Positions 18,767 to 27,814 of a DNA stretch of 64,000 nucleotides are shown piece after piece. The position numbers and the translations under genes were made by a program. The notes under the pieces are model-generated. The model was not told the DNA's origin and did no database searches. It was given only the letters and a program-made list of their open reading frames with translations. Origin of the DNA: JABDMH01 sp965223105 (GTDB lineage: Bacteria; Bacteroidota; Bacteroidia; Chitinophagales; Saprospiraceae). Location: the NCBI GenBank assembly GCA_965223105.1, contig OZ244987.1:6634001-6698000 (forward strand). Direction: 5' to 3'. Positions within the stretch are counted from its first letter, which is position 1, and each line of letters starts with the position of its first letter.

Positions 18767-19401
18767 ATAATTCGATCATGTTCCCACGACTGACTATTTG
18801 CTCCATTAGCTCAGTCGGTAGCTCGCTCTTGGCTTTATTATTCCCCGGTCCGTTTGTCGCTCTCATCAGTTATCTCTTGCTTTCCGAGCCGTACCTCCCC
18901 AATGAGACCATTCCATCCCAGAAATGGCTCCTGCTACTCCTAATCGTACCGTTAACAATAATTCCATAAGCGTCTTAACTCTAAGTTCGGCCCTTCGCAC
19001 TGACAGTCTCAATGCTACTATGGCCTCGGCTGACTTCTGCTGACTCAACTTTGTGTCTCCACTCAGCTTGTGGTATAAGTCCGTATCCTTCTCGGATATG
19101 CTTCCTAAATGATCCACTTGCCAACAGATCTCCCCGGGTAATGCGCAAATACCTTCACATTTATGCCTGCCACATATACATAATCACCTCCTGTGCAAGT
19201 ATTGGACTTTAGAGATATAGGCCTCCTCATCCGGTGACAATGCCTAACTATGTGATTCCTGTTCGTCAGGCCAATGCTTTGCCTTCGGCTTCCTCCAACC
19301 ATATCCTCGCAGATATAATCTTGCCGTTCAGCTAATGCTTCCCCTTGCCGGGTGCATAGAGGACTTTCACCTCCAAGTATTTGCGCCCTGCCGGGCGCAC
19401 C

Positions 19402-19430
19402 AAAAAAAAGGTGCAGTTGAGTACTGCACC
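19402..19430 (-). terminator. Terminator-like hairpin at the intron insertion site
   Basis: GGTGCAGT (19410-19417) and ACTGCACC (19423-19430) form a perfect 8-bp stem with a 5-base loop, followed on the minus strand by eight T residues and then G and the intron start. No minus-strand gene lies upstream before the oppositely oriented ruvC, so its original transcript is unclear. Confidence 0.75.
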
Positions 19431-19629
19431 CTACTTCCAGATTTGAGTGTCTGAACTGCTCTTTTTAGACAAGATTCAAACGACCAACAAGTTACAAAAG
19501 TAGACTGGTTTTAACTAAATCTTTACCGGGAATCCTTGAAACTCTTTTTTTCTCTCTGGCCACAGTAAAGTCTATTTGATAGATTCTGATACACGCTAAT
19601 TTTAATACCTTGCATTTAATTTACTGTTT

Positions 19630-20172
19630 ATGAGGATTTTAGGAATTGACCCTGGCACTAATATATTGGGCTTTGCCATTATAGAAGTCAATGGCCACGG
19701 GCTGCACGTTCTCTGTATGGATGTGGTACGGATGAGCAAGTACGACAATCATCAGGACAAGTTGCATCGGATTTTTAATGAGATTCAGGAGATTATCGAC
19801 CGCTACCAACCAAGATGTATGGCCATTGAAGCTCCCTTCTACGGGAAAAATGTGCAGTCGATGCTTAAGCTTGGCCGGGCCCAAGGAGTGGCAATAGCGG
19901 CAGCCCTACAAAGGAAAATCGAGGTTCAAGAATATTCTCCAAAGAAAATTAAGCTGGCTGTCACCGGCAATGGAAATGCTGCAAAAGAACAAGTGGCCGC
20001 GATGGTGGCGCAACTCACGGTCAATGCAGTGGAGCAAAAGGATTTGGATGCCACCGATGCCTTGGCAGTGGCGATCTGCCATCATTTCCAAAATAAGCAA
20101 TTGGTGGGACAGGGTGTTGCCTATAAAGACTGGCGTGCTTTTTTAAAGGCCAATCCCGATCGCCGAAAGTGA
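19630..20172 (+). CDS. ruvC: Holliday-junction resolvase RuvC
   Basis: RuvC cleaves Holliday junctions bound by RuvAB during recombination repair. The 180-residue product has the acidic catalytic residues in ILGIDPGTNILGFAI (Asp near residue 6), MAIEAPFYGKN (Glu) and QKDLDATDALAVAICHH (two Asp), plus YSPKKIKLAVTGNGNAAKEQ. Length and order match the family. It is monocistronic here and ends 14 bp from the convergent DinB-like gene. Confidence 0.96.
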   Translation: MRILGIDPGTNILGFAIIEVNGHGLHVLCMDVVRMSKYDNHQDKLHRIFNEIQEIIDRYQPRCMAIEAPFYGKNVQSMLKLGRAQGVAIAAALQRKIEVQEYSPKKIKLAVTGNGNAAKEQVAAMVAQLTVNAVEQKDLDATDALAVAICHHFQNKQLVGQGVAYKDWRAFLKANPDRRK

Positions 20173-20186
20173 TGATGAACGGAATG

Positions 20187-20705
20187 TTATACCGTCTGAT
20201 CTAAGTCTTGACCTTCATAGTAACCCGTATCCAAATTTCGATGTGCTTTCACAAAATAGGTGATCTGACCAACGTGATAGGAGAAATGTTCGGTGATATG
20301 AATCAAGATTGCTATTCCACTTTCTTCGAATCCCTGCACCCGATAGGCCTGAGTCAAATCAGTGGGATGCACATTTTTCAAGATCCTGTCTGTTTCCCGC
20401 ATCAACACTACAATCATGTGTTTTAAATCATCCCGGCTGTAACCACCTTGAGTACTGAACTCAACTTTCCTTTTCCTAGTGTCGTCCATCTTACCCAGCG
20501 TGGAAAACAACCACTGCTCAACATTTCCACGTAAGTGCAGGATCAAGTTGCCCACACTATTGCTATGATCATTGGGCCGGAACCAGATCTCATCCTCACT
20601 TAATAGATCCAAACATTTGAGCACACGCTCCTGGCATTCACCTACAAGACGACGCCGGATTTCCTGAATGAAATACAAATGGTAATTCTCATCAAGGTTA
20701 TTCAT
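20187..20705 (-). CDS. DinB-like (four-helix bundle) protein
   Basis: From the ATG at 20705 the product has 172 residues. It resembles the DinB/DUF1572 superfamily: NSVGNLILHLRGNVEQWL carries the first metal-binding His, and ILIHITEHFSYHVGQITYF carries the H-x3-H pair. Members are often thiol S-transferases (bacillithiol or mycothiol) or unknown enzymes. A bacillithiol link is attractive because a YpdA-type reductase lies at 61673, but this is inference. A longer frame from 20747 adds 14 basic residues and is less likely. Confidence 0.8.
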   Translation of the reverse strand: MNNLDENYHLYFIQEIRRRLVGECQERVLKCLDLLSEDEIWFRPNDHSNSVGNLILHLRGNVEQWLFSTLGKMDDTRKRKVEFSTQGGYSRDDLKHMIVVLMRETDRILKNVHPTDLTQAYRVQGFEESGIAILIHITEHFSYHVGQITYFVKAHRNLDTGYYEGQDLDQTV

Positions 20706-20829
20706 CTGCAATTTTTTGGTGAGCCTTCTAAAGCGGTTGGAGACCATCCACTTCCGCCTGTCCGAATGTTGAGTATATGGATCATTTGCATGGTCCTATT
20801 TCCAGATTTGCCTTTTTTCAGACCTCTCA

Positions 20830-22845
20830 CTACTGGATCTTTATTTTGTGAATCTTTTCCGGCATCCACACCTGCATGTCATTGCTGCCTCGATTACACC
20901 AGGTATAGTAAGGAACGGCCGTCACTTCCCGTCTGGTGAGTGTGATATCACGACCATCAGCACTGGGTCGAGCTGCTGTCACTTCACCCACTAATTTCAA
21001 CACAGGTTCATCGGTCACCAGCCCCTTAATGGGTTTGAATAAATCATCATCTGAGATTAAGAGATTGAATACTCCTCCTTCATTATCGGCAGCCTCAAAA
21101 CAATAGATCAAAGGCCCGAATTGCAAAGCCAATCGATCTTGGTTTTCAACTACCTCCGGACGGCTTCTGAGTTTGCGAGGAAGCATGGGGAACTCAATTT
21201 CCACTTGGCTTCCCGGCCGCCATTCACGCTCCACAACGGCATAGCCCTGAACGGTTTGGTAGGCAATTTCTTCTCCATCGATCCATAATTTCACGCCATC
21301 TTCTGGTGGGGTAATAAAGTGGTATAAATCACCTGGCAAGGCCTCATCTCCACTCCAGCCGGGTATACGAATATGCAATTTTGCCCGGTTGGTCGAACCT
21401 GGATTGATAAAAACGGTCACTTTATTGTCCCAAGGATAACTGGTTTTAACTTCAATATCGGTTTTCTTCCCATTGATGACTTGTTGAGTTTTGCTCGAAA
21501 TAAAAAGATTAATCCACAATCCGTCCTGGCTTTTTCCATAAATGTAATTGCCAATGGAAGCAATCAGTCGCGAGATATTAGAGGGACAGCAGGCCGTTCC
21601 AAACCAGTCGCGTCGTTGGTGCTGACCACTGCTGGCCAAAGGATTGGGATAAAAGAATTGCCGGCCGTCCAGAGAAATTCCATCGAGAGCAGCATTGTAT
21701 AGGCTTCTTTCGAGTACATCGATGTATTTGGCCTCTCCGGTAAGCCAATTCATTCGCTGGTTCCAAAAGACCATTCCTACTGAGGCACATGTTTCACAAT
21801 AGGCATGCTCATTGGGGAGCACAAAGTCAATGTCAAAACCTTCGTTTCGGCCGGCCGAACCAATTCCTCCGGTGACGTAGGTGTTCCGGTGTACCACATC
21901 CTCCCAGACTTTCAACATTGTCTGTAAATAAGCTTCATCTTCTGTAATGGCGGCCAGATCAGCTATGCCGGTGTACATGTACATAGCACGAACGGCATGC
22001 CCGGTGATCTCCGTTTGCTCTTTTACCGGTACTGCATCCTGGCAATAGCCTGGATCTTCCCATACGTCCCAGATCTTTCCTTTCCCATGACCATGTCCAC
22101 GTTGATCTAAGAACCATTCAGACAATTTCAGATATTTTTCGTCTCCGGTAACACGATAGAGTTTTATCAGGGCCAACTCAATTTCCTGATGACCAGCAAC
22201 CCATGGCTTATTCGCTTGTCGTAATGTGCGATCCATATGATCGGCAAACCGGATCGCTACATCAAGAAGCTTTCGCTTTCCCGTAGCTTGAACATACGCT
22301 ATGGCAGCTTCAATCAGGTGGCCAGCACAATAAGTCTCATGCTTCTCCATGTCCTTCCACCGATTCTCCAAACCCTCCAAAATGTAGTAGGTATTGAGAT
22401 AGCCATCATCCAATTGGGCCACAGCGATCTTGTCAATCCACTCATCGGCCTTCGCTTCTAGAGCAGCGTCAGGAACAGCGTGCAGGGCATAAGCCATAGC
22501 TTCTAAAGCTTTATATACATCACTGTCGTCATAATAGATGCCTTCATGCCTTCCGGTGCCGGCAGCTACTTTCTCAAAGTTATGTATCCGGGGGGTCGCC
22601 TCTTCGGTCTGATAAATGCAGACCTCCAATGCCTTGGTGGCAACATCTTCGATCTTTGGTGTCCAGAATGGATCATCAATGATCACTTCAGCGTAATTTA
22701 CGCCCACCATTTTTTGAAAGCTATCTTGACAATCAACCTTTGGCGAGAAAAAAAGGACAAATGAGAAAATTAGAGACCCGAGGCAAATTGAGGTCCGATT
22801 CGAAAGGATTGGGTAAACACACGTCATAGGAAATCGGCAATGCAT
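20830..22845 (-). CDS. GH127-family glycosidase (putative beta-L-arabinofuranosidase)
   Basis: This 671-residue exported protein has a hydrophobic N-terminal signal (LGSLIFSFVLFFSPKVDC, cleavage near Cys). The (alpha/alpha)6-barrel of the GH127/DUF1680 family follows. The Zn-cysteine site is intact: CETCASVG (Glu and Cys ligands) and GTACCPSNISR (the Cys-Cys pair, the first being the likely nucleophile). Family members release L-arabinofuranose from plant glycans. A second family member lies 95 bp upstream on the same strand, so the two probably form an operon. Translation may begin at the inner ATG at 22827. Confidence 0.9.
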   Translation of the reverse strand: MHCRFPMTCVYPILSNRTSICLGSLIFSFVLFFSPKVDCQDSFQKMVGVNYAEVIIDDPFWTPKIEDVATKALEVCIYQTEEATPRIHNFEKVAAGTGRHEGIYYDDSDVYKALEAMAYALHAVPDAALEAKADEWIDKIAVAQLDDGYLNTYYILEGLENRWKDMEKHETYCAGHLIEAAIAYVQATGKRKLLDVAIRFADHMDRTLRQANKPWVAGHQEIELALIKLYRVTGDEKYLKLSEWFLDQRGHGHGKGKIWDVWEDPGYCQDAVPVKEQTEITGHAVRAMYMYTGIADLAAITEDEAYLQTMLKVWEDVVHRNTYVTGGIGSAGRNEGFDIDFVLPNEHAYCETCASVGMVFWNQRMNWLTGEAKYIDVLERSLYNAALDGISLDGRQFFYPNPLASSGQHQRRDWFGTACCPSNISRLIASIGNYIYGKSQDGLWINLFISSKTQQVINGKKTDIEVKTSYPWDNKVTVFINPGSTNRAKLHIRIPGWSGDEALPGDLYHFITPPEDGVKLWIDGEEIAYQTVQGYAVVEREWRPGSQVEIEFPMLPRKLRSRPEVVENQDRLALQFGPLIYCFEAADNEGGVFNLLISDDDLFKPIKGLVTDEPVLKLVGEVTAARPSADGRDITLTRREVTAVPYYTWCNRGSNDMQVWMPEKIHKIKIQ

Positions 22846-22940
22846 CCTAAAGAAGTTTTAGAAAATTTCGCGAATTACTTTAAGTTAATCTAATAACCAA
22901 CGACCAACAATTGAGTCTCAGAAAATATGCTATTCATCGA

Positions 22941-25052
22941 CTAAAATTCATACACTGGAAATTCTGTTATACGCAAAGTGGTACAGCCATAGGGAACAAG
23001 TGAAATGTGCTTGACTTCAAGTTCTCTTTCAGGTTTTGATTTCCCCCAGGCAGCGGAGAAAACAGGAGCTCCATTCGCCGTTGTCCAATCAGGAATATAT
23101 ACGCCATTTAATTCCAAATGAATAGGAGCATTACTTAGATTCCAAGGGTAAGAACCATCCCAGGCAGGAAATTTAACGGATACGGCCGAATCCAGATTAT
23201 TTAACGTTGTTTTGATTAGTCCATAACGCCATTCTTCGGTAGGGTATACCTCTGTAAATGAACCATATTTATCACCCCGGTCTTTGATCTTCTCCTCATG
23301 ATTAATTTTTAGGGCATATACCAAGGGACCTCGCTCAATGGCCACAGAAAAGTCATACCAAATTGAGCTCCTAATTTTCATCGGAAGCTTTAATATGATT
23401 TCATCTCCATCTTTCCAAGAGCGTTGAATGACAGCTTTTTGATTGTCAATTGTGCCATGCCACTTTTCACCATTGATCGTAATTTCTGGCTGGGCTGTCC
23501 AGCTGGGAATGCGTAGTACAAAAGGAAAGCTGTCGCTTTGATTTAGCTTAAACCTGAATCGAACCTCTTCACGGAAAGGGAACCCGGTTTCTTCAATAAT
23601 ATTCAACCGGGTATTATTCCCAACGATCAATGAAACCTCACTAGGGCCATAAGATAGGGCAGCTACCCCACGGTCGTGGGTAGCATAAAACAGGTTTTGT
23701 ATGAATTTTGGCCATGATTGGTGCATGTTGGTAGTACAGCAGGGATAACCTGATAATACGCCAAATACAAAATCGGTACCGTGGTGCACGTTGGTTTGAT
23801 AGGAGGTAGCTAATTGGTCAGAAAGTTCTATTTGATTGGCGGCCTGAAAATACTGCCGTGCGGTAAAATGGTCATTGGCTTGGGTGGGCAGTGCATTGTA
23901 AACAATTTTTTCCAGTTGATCAGCAAAAGTCATATCACCAGTAATCGTGATCATCGATTCCAAGGAAAACATTTCTTCCGCTACTGAACAAAATTCTACG
24001 CCTTGGACGGGATTTTTACCATGCAGGGGCTCATCTCCTCCATACATACCTTGCGGCTGCCCGTGATATTTACCGATGTCCTTAAGTGCCTTCTTCACCG
24101 CAAAGACAGCGGATGAATCTTTCGAAAACTGATAGCGAATTATGGGTTCCTTCAATCCTTGGGCCAGATTCACGCAGTGCATGCTTCCAATTTTAGAGAT
24201 GTGCAATGCAGCAATTTCTTCCTGATCGAACGGATAACCTTTTACAGTAGCATAATGCCATGGAGTGATTGGGTCTTCATAATTCTGCTCATTGAGAAAT
24301 ATTTCTTGCCAGGGAAAAGTTTGCTCGGCAATGAGATCACCCAATTCAAGTAAAAATGAATCACCGGTGATGTTGTAGAGCCAGTACACGATCATTAAAT
24401 TATCGCCACCTCGGCGATTGGCCCAAAGCGTCAGATGGTCCAGTGGTGTTTGCGGTAACTCCTTGAGTTGGTAGCGAAAATATCTCGTTAAACATTCGAT
24501 CACGCGCTGGTCTTGGGTAGCAGAATAGTACTGCTGCAGGATTTTCAGCATCACCATCTTTGGCCACCAGTCGCTCCTATTGCCGCGTTGTAGTCCGGGC
24601 TCTGGATCGGGTGGCGATGTAAAGGGGGTCGGCCCAATATAGCCGTCTTCGGCCTGGTTATTCAATGTCCATTCGATCCAGGGTCGTACTTTGGCTTTGA
24701 GCTCAGGATCATCTAGGATGTAGGCCAGTGGTAATAAACCATCAATCCAGTATGGTCCTCTTTCCCAGCCATCGCCATCACCACCCAGCCATCCGTTGCG
24801 CTCACCAACCACCTCTGGATAGATTTCGTCCAAATGACCAGTCATTCCCGTTTTCATCCTTAGTAATTGTTCTGCCAGCCAACCATGCGGCTTAATACTG
24901 CCAAGGGGGAGTTCGAGAAATGGCTTCTCCAACAATGGTGCACGATTTTGTAAATAATGAGGGTCGCTGAGCCCATGTCTGAGTTGCTTATCTGTACCCC
25001 ATAAGTAGCTGACAGAAATAGCTGTAGCGATCAGAACAATTTTCACATGCAT
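22941..25052 (-). CDS. GH127/DUF1680-family glycosidase, divergent member
   Basis: This 703-residue exported protein has a short signal (KIVLIATAISVSYLWG). Its barrel has blocks such as GDGDGWERGPYWIDGLLPLA and GYIGPTPFTSPPDPEPG. The metal and nucleophile site is recognisable but altered compared with its neighbour: VEFCSVAEEMF (Glu-x-Cys) and GYPCCTTNMHQSW (Cys-Cys). It belongs to the beta-L-arabinofuranosidase-like superfamily (PF07944). The substrate probably differs from that of the 671-residue neighbour. It is the upstream gene of the pair, so the promoter should lie near 25060-25150. Confidence 0.85.
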   Translation of the reverse strand: MHVKIVLIATAISVSYLWGTDKQLRHGLSDPHYLQNRAPLLEKPFLELPLGSIKPHGWLAEQLLRMKTGMTGHLDEIYPEVVGERNGWLGGDGDGWERGPYWIDGLLPLAYILDDPELKAKVRPWIEWTLNNQAEDGYIGPTPFTSPPDPEPGLQRGNRSDWWPKMVMLKILQQYYSATQDQRVIECLTRYFRYQLKELPQTPLDHLTLWANRRGGDNLMIVYWLYNITGDSFLLELGDLIAEQTFPWQEIFLNEQNYEDPITPWHYATVKGYPFDQEEIAALHISKIGSMHCVNLAQGLKEPIIRYQFSKDSSAVFAVKKALKDIGKYHGQPQGMYGGDEPLHGKNPVQGVEFCSVAEEMFSLESMITITGDMTFADQLEKIVYNALPTQANDHFTARQYFQAANQIELSDQLATSYQTNVHHGTDFVFGVLSGYPCCTTNMHQSWPKFIQNLFYATHDRGVAALSYGPSEVSLIVGNNTRLNIIEETGFPFREEVRFRFKLNQSDSFPFVLRIPSWTAQPEITINGEKWHGTIDNQKAVIQRSWKDGDEIILKLPMKIRSSIWYDFSVAIERGPLVYALKINHEEKIKDRGDKYGSFTEVYPTEEWRYGLIKTTLNNLDSAVSVKFPAWDGSYPWNLSNAPIHLELNGVYIPDWTTANGAPVFSAAWGKSKPERELEVKHISLVPYGCTTLRITEFPVYEF

Positions 25053-25604
25053 AGACTATTGATATTATATCCTTTAGAGCGGACGGTGGAGCGTTTAAAA
25101 TTTTTTCCACCGTCTACCTTTATCAAAGGTAAAAATTGAGGCAATTCATAGTTATGGGTCAACTCCATTATAGAATCTGACCTTGACATCGATCCCTACC
25201 TTTTTGAAAATCAAGATTCTCGCGTAAGCCAAATGAAGTAAAATGGTTTCGCCCCGTCTCGAATCAAATGTGTTGTAAGACCTAAAGTCAGTTTGACTAG
25301 TGAGGATACTCCGAAAAGGTCGCCAAATCAAAAATGGCTCTTTTGGCGATCTTTCCATTTTTCTCAATCGGCTGATACTCAGGCATCACCCAATCTCGAA
25401 AAAGTGAAAATCTCATCCAAAATAGGCTCATTTTATGAAGATGGCACTTTCCGGAGTAGCCTCACTAGTTGACTCGAGATCGTCACATTTTCGTTCATAG
25501 GTGTTGACCAAACTCACATTGACCATTGACTCAGATCACTGTCTGTAGCGGAGGTGCTTGGTAATTTTCTGGCCATTCTTAACGATAGACTAAACACTTT
25601 ACTT
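25053..25604. other. Intergenic stretch with a MITE-like inverted repeat
   Basis: About 550 bp lies between the divergent GH127 gene and the fasciclin gene. It contains an imperfect inverted repeat (25295-25313 and 25452-25470) described as a repeat feature. A 71-codon minus-strand frame (25152-25367) spans the left arm and looks spurious. Confidence 0.5.
25295..25470. repeat. Imperfect inverted repeat, MITE-like
   Basis: GACTAGTGAGGATACTCCG (25295-25313) recurs inverted as CGGAGTAGCCTCACTAGTT (25452-25470), with 17 of 19 bases complementary. The similarity continues weakly inwards over about 10 more bases. The 176-bp unit contains no transposase. A 44-codon minus-strand frame fills most of it and stops in the left arm. 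Confidence 0.45.
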
Positions 25605-26159
25605 ATGAGGCTACTATTGTATTTTATTGCCATTTGCTTATGGGTTGCCTGTAATGCTCCCAGCACTGGAAACAGTGATGCTACTGGTTCGGGTATTGAT
25701 ACCGAAAAACTAACGGGTCAATCTGGAGTCGAAGATGATGTATCCGAGAAAAACATATTGCAGATCGCACAAGCTTCGGCCGATCACTCAACATTGGCCC
25801 AGGCTGTAGTGTCTGCTGGTTTGCAAGATGTGTTAACTAACGCCGGCCCACTGACTGTCTTCGCACCTAACAATCAGGCTTTTGAACAATTGCCTGAGGG
25901 TACATTAGAAGACCTACTAAAGCCTGAAAACAAAGCTAAGTTGGCCAAAATCATCAAATTTCACGCTGCTCCGGGAGCCTATGACGCCAATAACATTAGG
26001 GGTGTCATGGGAATTGGTCAAGCTACGGGAGATAAAGTCGAAGTCTCTAAGGAAGGTGATGCAACCTTGGTAAACGGTGCCAAGGTCTTAGGTACCGTCA
26101 AAGCATCAAATGGTTATGTGCATGTGATTGATAAGGTCTTATTACCTCCGAGTGGTTAA
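25605..26159 (+). CDS. Fasciclin-domain lipoprotein
   Basis: The ATG at 25605 gives a 184-residue protein with a lipoprotein signal peptide and lipobox LWVAC. A Ser/Gly-rich linker follows, then one fasciclin (FAS1) domain: LAQAVVSAGLQDVLTNAGPL, TVFAPNNQAFEQLPEG, LLKPENKAKLAKIIKFHAAPG and ASNGYVHVIDKVLLPP. FAS1 domains mediate cell-surface adhesion or matrix contacts. An upstream in-frame start at 25554 would bury the signal peptide. It converges with the propeller gene at 26192. Confidence 0.92.
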   Translation: MRLLLYFIAICLWVACNAPSTGNSDATGSGIDTEKLTGQSGVEDDVSEKNILQIAQASADHSTLAQAVVSAGLQDVLTNAGPLTVFAPNNQAFEQLPEGTLEDLLKPENKAKLAKIIKFHAAPGAYDANNIRGVMGIGQATGDKVEVSKEGDATLVNGAKVLGTVKASNGYVHVIDKVLLPPSG

Positions 26160-26191
26160 AAAATGGATCGTGATCCCACTTGCTTGAGAGA

Positions 26192-27631
26192 TCAGTAAAA
26201 CCGAAACGAAAACAGATCAGCGTCTTTCATCTCAACCTTCAATCTAACCGGTTGACCTGCCCATTGACCCAGGTTGGGATTGTCTTTCCACTTGACGTTG
26301 TGGAAGATTTCATTTCCAATGATCTCTTGAATATCCTGCAAGGTGAATTGTGGTATAGGATTCCCTTCGATGGTTTGAAGTTCAAATTTCAGATATCCAG
26401 CCGCTGAGGTAGAGAAGTTTATTTCCAGGTTCTCTCCGGAGAAGATAAAGGGTTTCGTTACCATTTTACCAACTTGATATTTAGCGTGCAGTGATGCGAA
26501 TCCATCGAGTCGCAGACTATAGCGTTTTAGGTGAGCTGTGGATTGGGCATAGTGCTCGTTGACATAAATTGACATAACGCCAGGCCCGGTCTGAACGACA
26601 TTGAGGGCTGGATAATTGGATCGGGAAACCCAATTTTCAACGCCTATCCCAGGACGGATGTACGACTCCATAAAGGTGCGATCAAAGGTAACGCCACCCC
26701 GGGAGCTCATCAGCACTGCATCAGAGCAATCTTGAAAATAGCGAGCATCGACACCTATGGTCTGAGCATCCGATTCAGAGAGAACCTGACGATCCGGCAT
26801 GAAGCGCGCTCCAATGGCTATGTAAATTTGTGGTGCTCTAAAATAAGGGCTGGTCTGTTGAGTATATAAATGCTCCAAAGGACGCCCACCAAACTCCATT
26901 TGTTGACCGGCAGACCAATGGAAGAAATCCGATGAGCTCGCTCGTCCGACACTGCGAAACCCGGAGTATCCTTCACCGGTCCAGGTTCGGTAGTAGCATA
27001 GATAGCTGCTTTCAGATTCGGACCAAAAGACGACATTCTGCGAATCAAAAATCCCATCGCGAAAGATGGCTGTATCTCTCATTTTTTCCCAAAGAATGCC
27101 ATCAGCTGAGCTATAGGCAAACAATCCATGCTTGCGGTCACCACCAACGGCTTTATACTTTTCGCTCGGTTCTGCATTGGGATTCAGATCGAGGAAGGGA
27201 CTGAAGTTATGCGTTACCGGCCCGGCGGCCGCCAAGATGATATTGTTCTGCTTTGAACCTTTATAGTCAACTATACCCAGATCAGGTTTATGCCAAATAA
27301 TGCCATCCCTGGATTCAGCATAACAGGTCACTTCATCCACTACATCCGATTTATCTACAGCCGGAAGTCCACGATAATACAGCCGATATTTTGCCTCGTC
27401 CTTAATGATGGTACAATAAGCACTGAATGGACCTTCCCAAGGAAGGTCAAAGTGCAAAACCGCTCCTTCATTTATTGGCGGATGTAATGTTAAATAGGTG
27501 TCCGTCATTTGCGCAATGAGAAAGGAATCCACAAAGAGTTGTCTCTCATCTCCCAACAGGAGCAGATCTTGCGCCACAACATGAGATGAGAAACCAATTC
27601 TGCAGATGACAAATAAAATGAGGACCCTCAT
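26192..27631 (-). CDS. Secreted protein with GH32/GH43-like beta-propeller
   Basis: This 479-residue protein has a signal peptide (VLILFVICRIGFSSHVVAQ). Its repeated blades are of the five-bladed propeller type: YRLYYRG, CYAESRDGIIWHKPDLG, LFAYSSADGILWEKM and NVVFWSESESSYLCYYRTW. Proteins of this shape occur in sugar-rich loci of Planctomycetes and Bacteroidota and are usually annotated as glycosyl-hydrolase-like without proven activity. No clear Asp/Glu catalytic triad can be fixed by eye. It sits between GH127 genes and sugar-acid catabolic genes, which supports a glycan role. Confidence 0.7.
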   Translation of the reverse strand: MRVLILFVICRIGFSSHVVAQDLLLLGDERQLFVDSFLIAQMTDTYLTLHPPINEGAVLHFDLPWEGPFSAYCTIIKDEAKYRLYYRGLPAVDKSDVVDEVTCYAESRDGIIWHKPDLGIVDYKGSKQNNIILAAAGPVTHNFSPFLDLNPNAEPSEKYKAVGGDRKHGLFAYSSADGILWEKMRDTAIFRDGIFDSQNVVFWSESESSYLCYYRTWTGEGYSGFRSVGRASSSDFFHWSAGQQMEFGGRPLEHLYTQQTSPYFRAPQIYIAIGARFMPDRQVLSESDAQTIGVDARYFQDCSDAVLMSSRGGVTFDRTFMESYIRPGIGVENWVSRSNYPALNVVQTGPGVMSIYVNEHYAQSTAHLKRYSLRLDGFASLHAKYQVGKMVTKPFIFSGENLEINFSTSAAGYLKFELQTIEGNPIPQFTLQDIQEIIGNEIFHNVKWKDNPNLGQWAGQPVRLKVEMKDADLFSFRFY

Positions 27632-27814
27632 ATAATCGATGATACGGATTTAAGATACCTTAATTTCTGACGGATGACAATTGAATCATAATGAATAAGC
27701 TGACAGTGGGTATTCAATGATCAATACAGCAATTCAGATTATCTTCAGACTGAACTTATTCTAAGACTTCTGCCTTTTGTGGTATAACTTGAGATCCAAA
27801 ATAAATCGAAGATC

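Larger units (their letters stand above)
17430..19400 (-). mobile_element. Group II intron with reverse-transcriptase ORF
   Basis: On the minus strand the element begins GTGCGCCCGGCAGGGCGC at 19400, the classic 5' end of bacterial group II introns, followed by the GGAGGTGAAAGTCCTC block. Domain V and domain VI follow the ORF at 17501-17540 and 17439-17490, and the 3' end is near 17430. The whole is about 1.97 kb. The flank directly before the 5' end is a hairpin with eight T residues (19402-19430), the target type favoured by group IIC introns. The exact 3' splice site and class need secondary-structure modelling. Confidence 0.88.

Noticed and set aside
18800..18826. tRNA-like string TTAGCTCAGTCGGTAGCTCG on the plus strand inside the intron
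   Set aside because: Only a D-arm-like piece is present; no anticodon or T arm follows, and the stretch is part of the intron RT region.
25152..25367. 71-codon minus-strand frame
   Set aside because: It crosses the inverted-repeat arm and has no recognisable domain.
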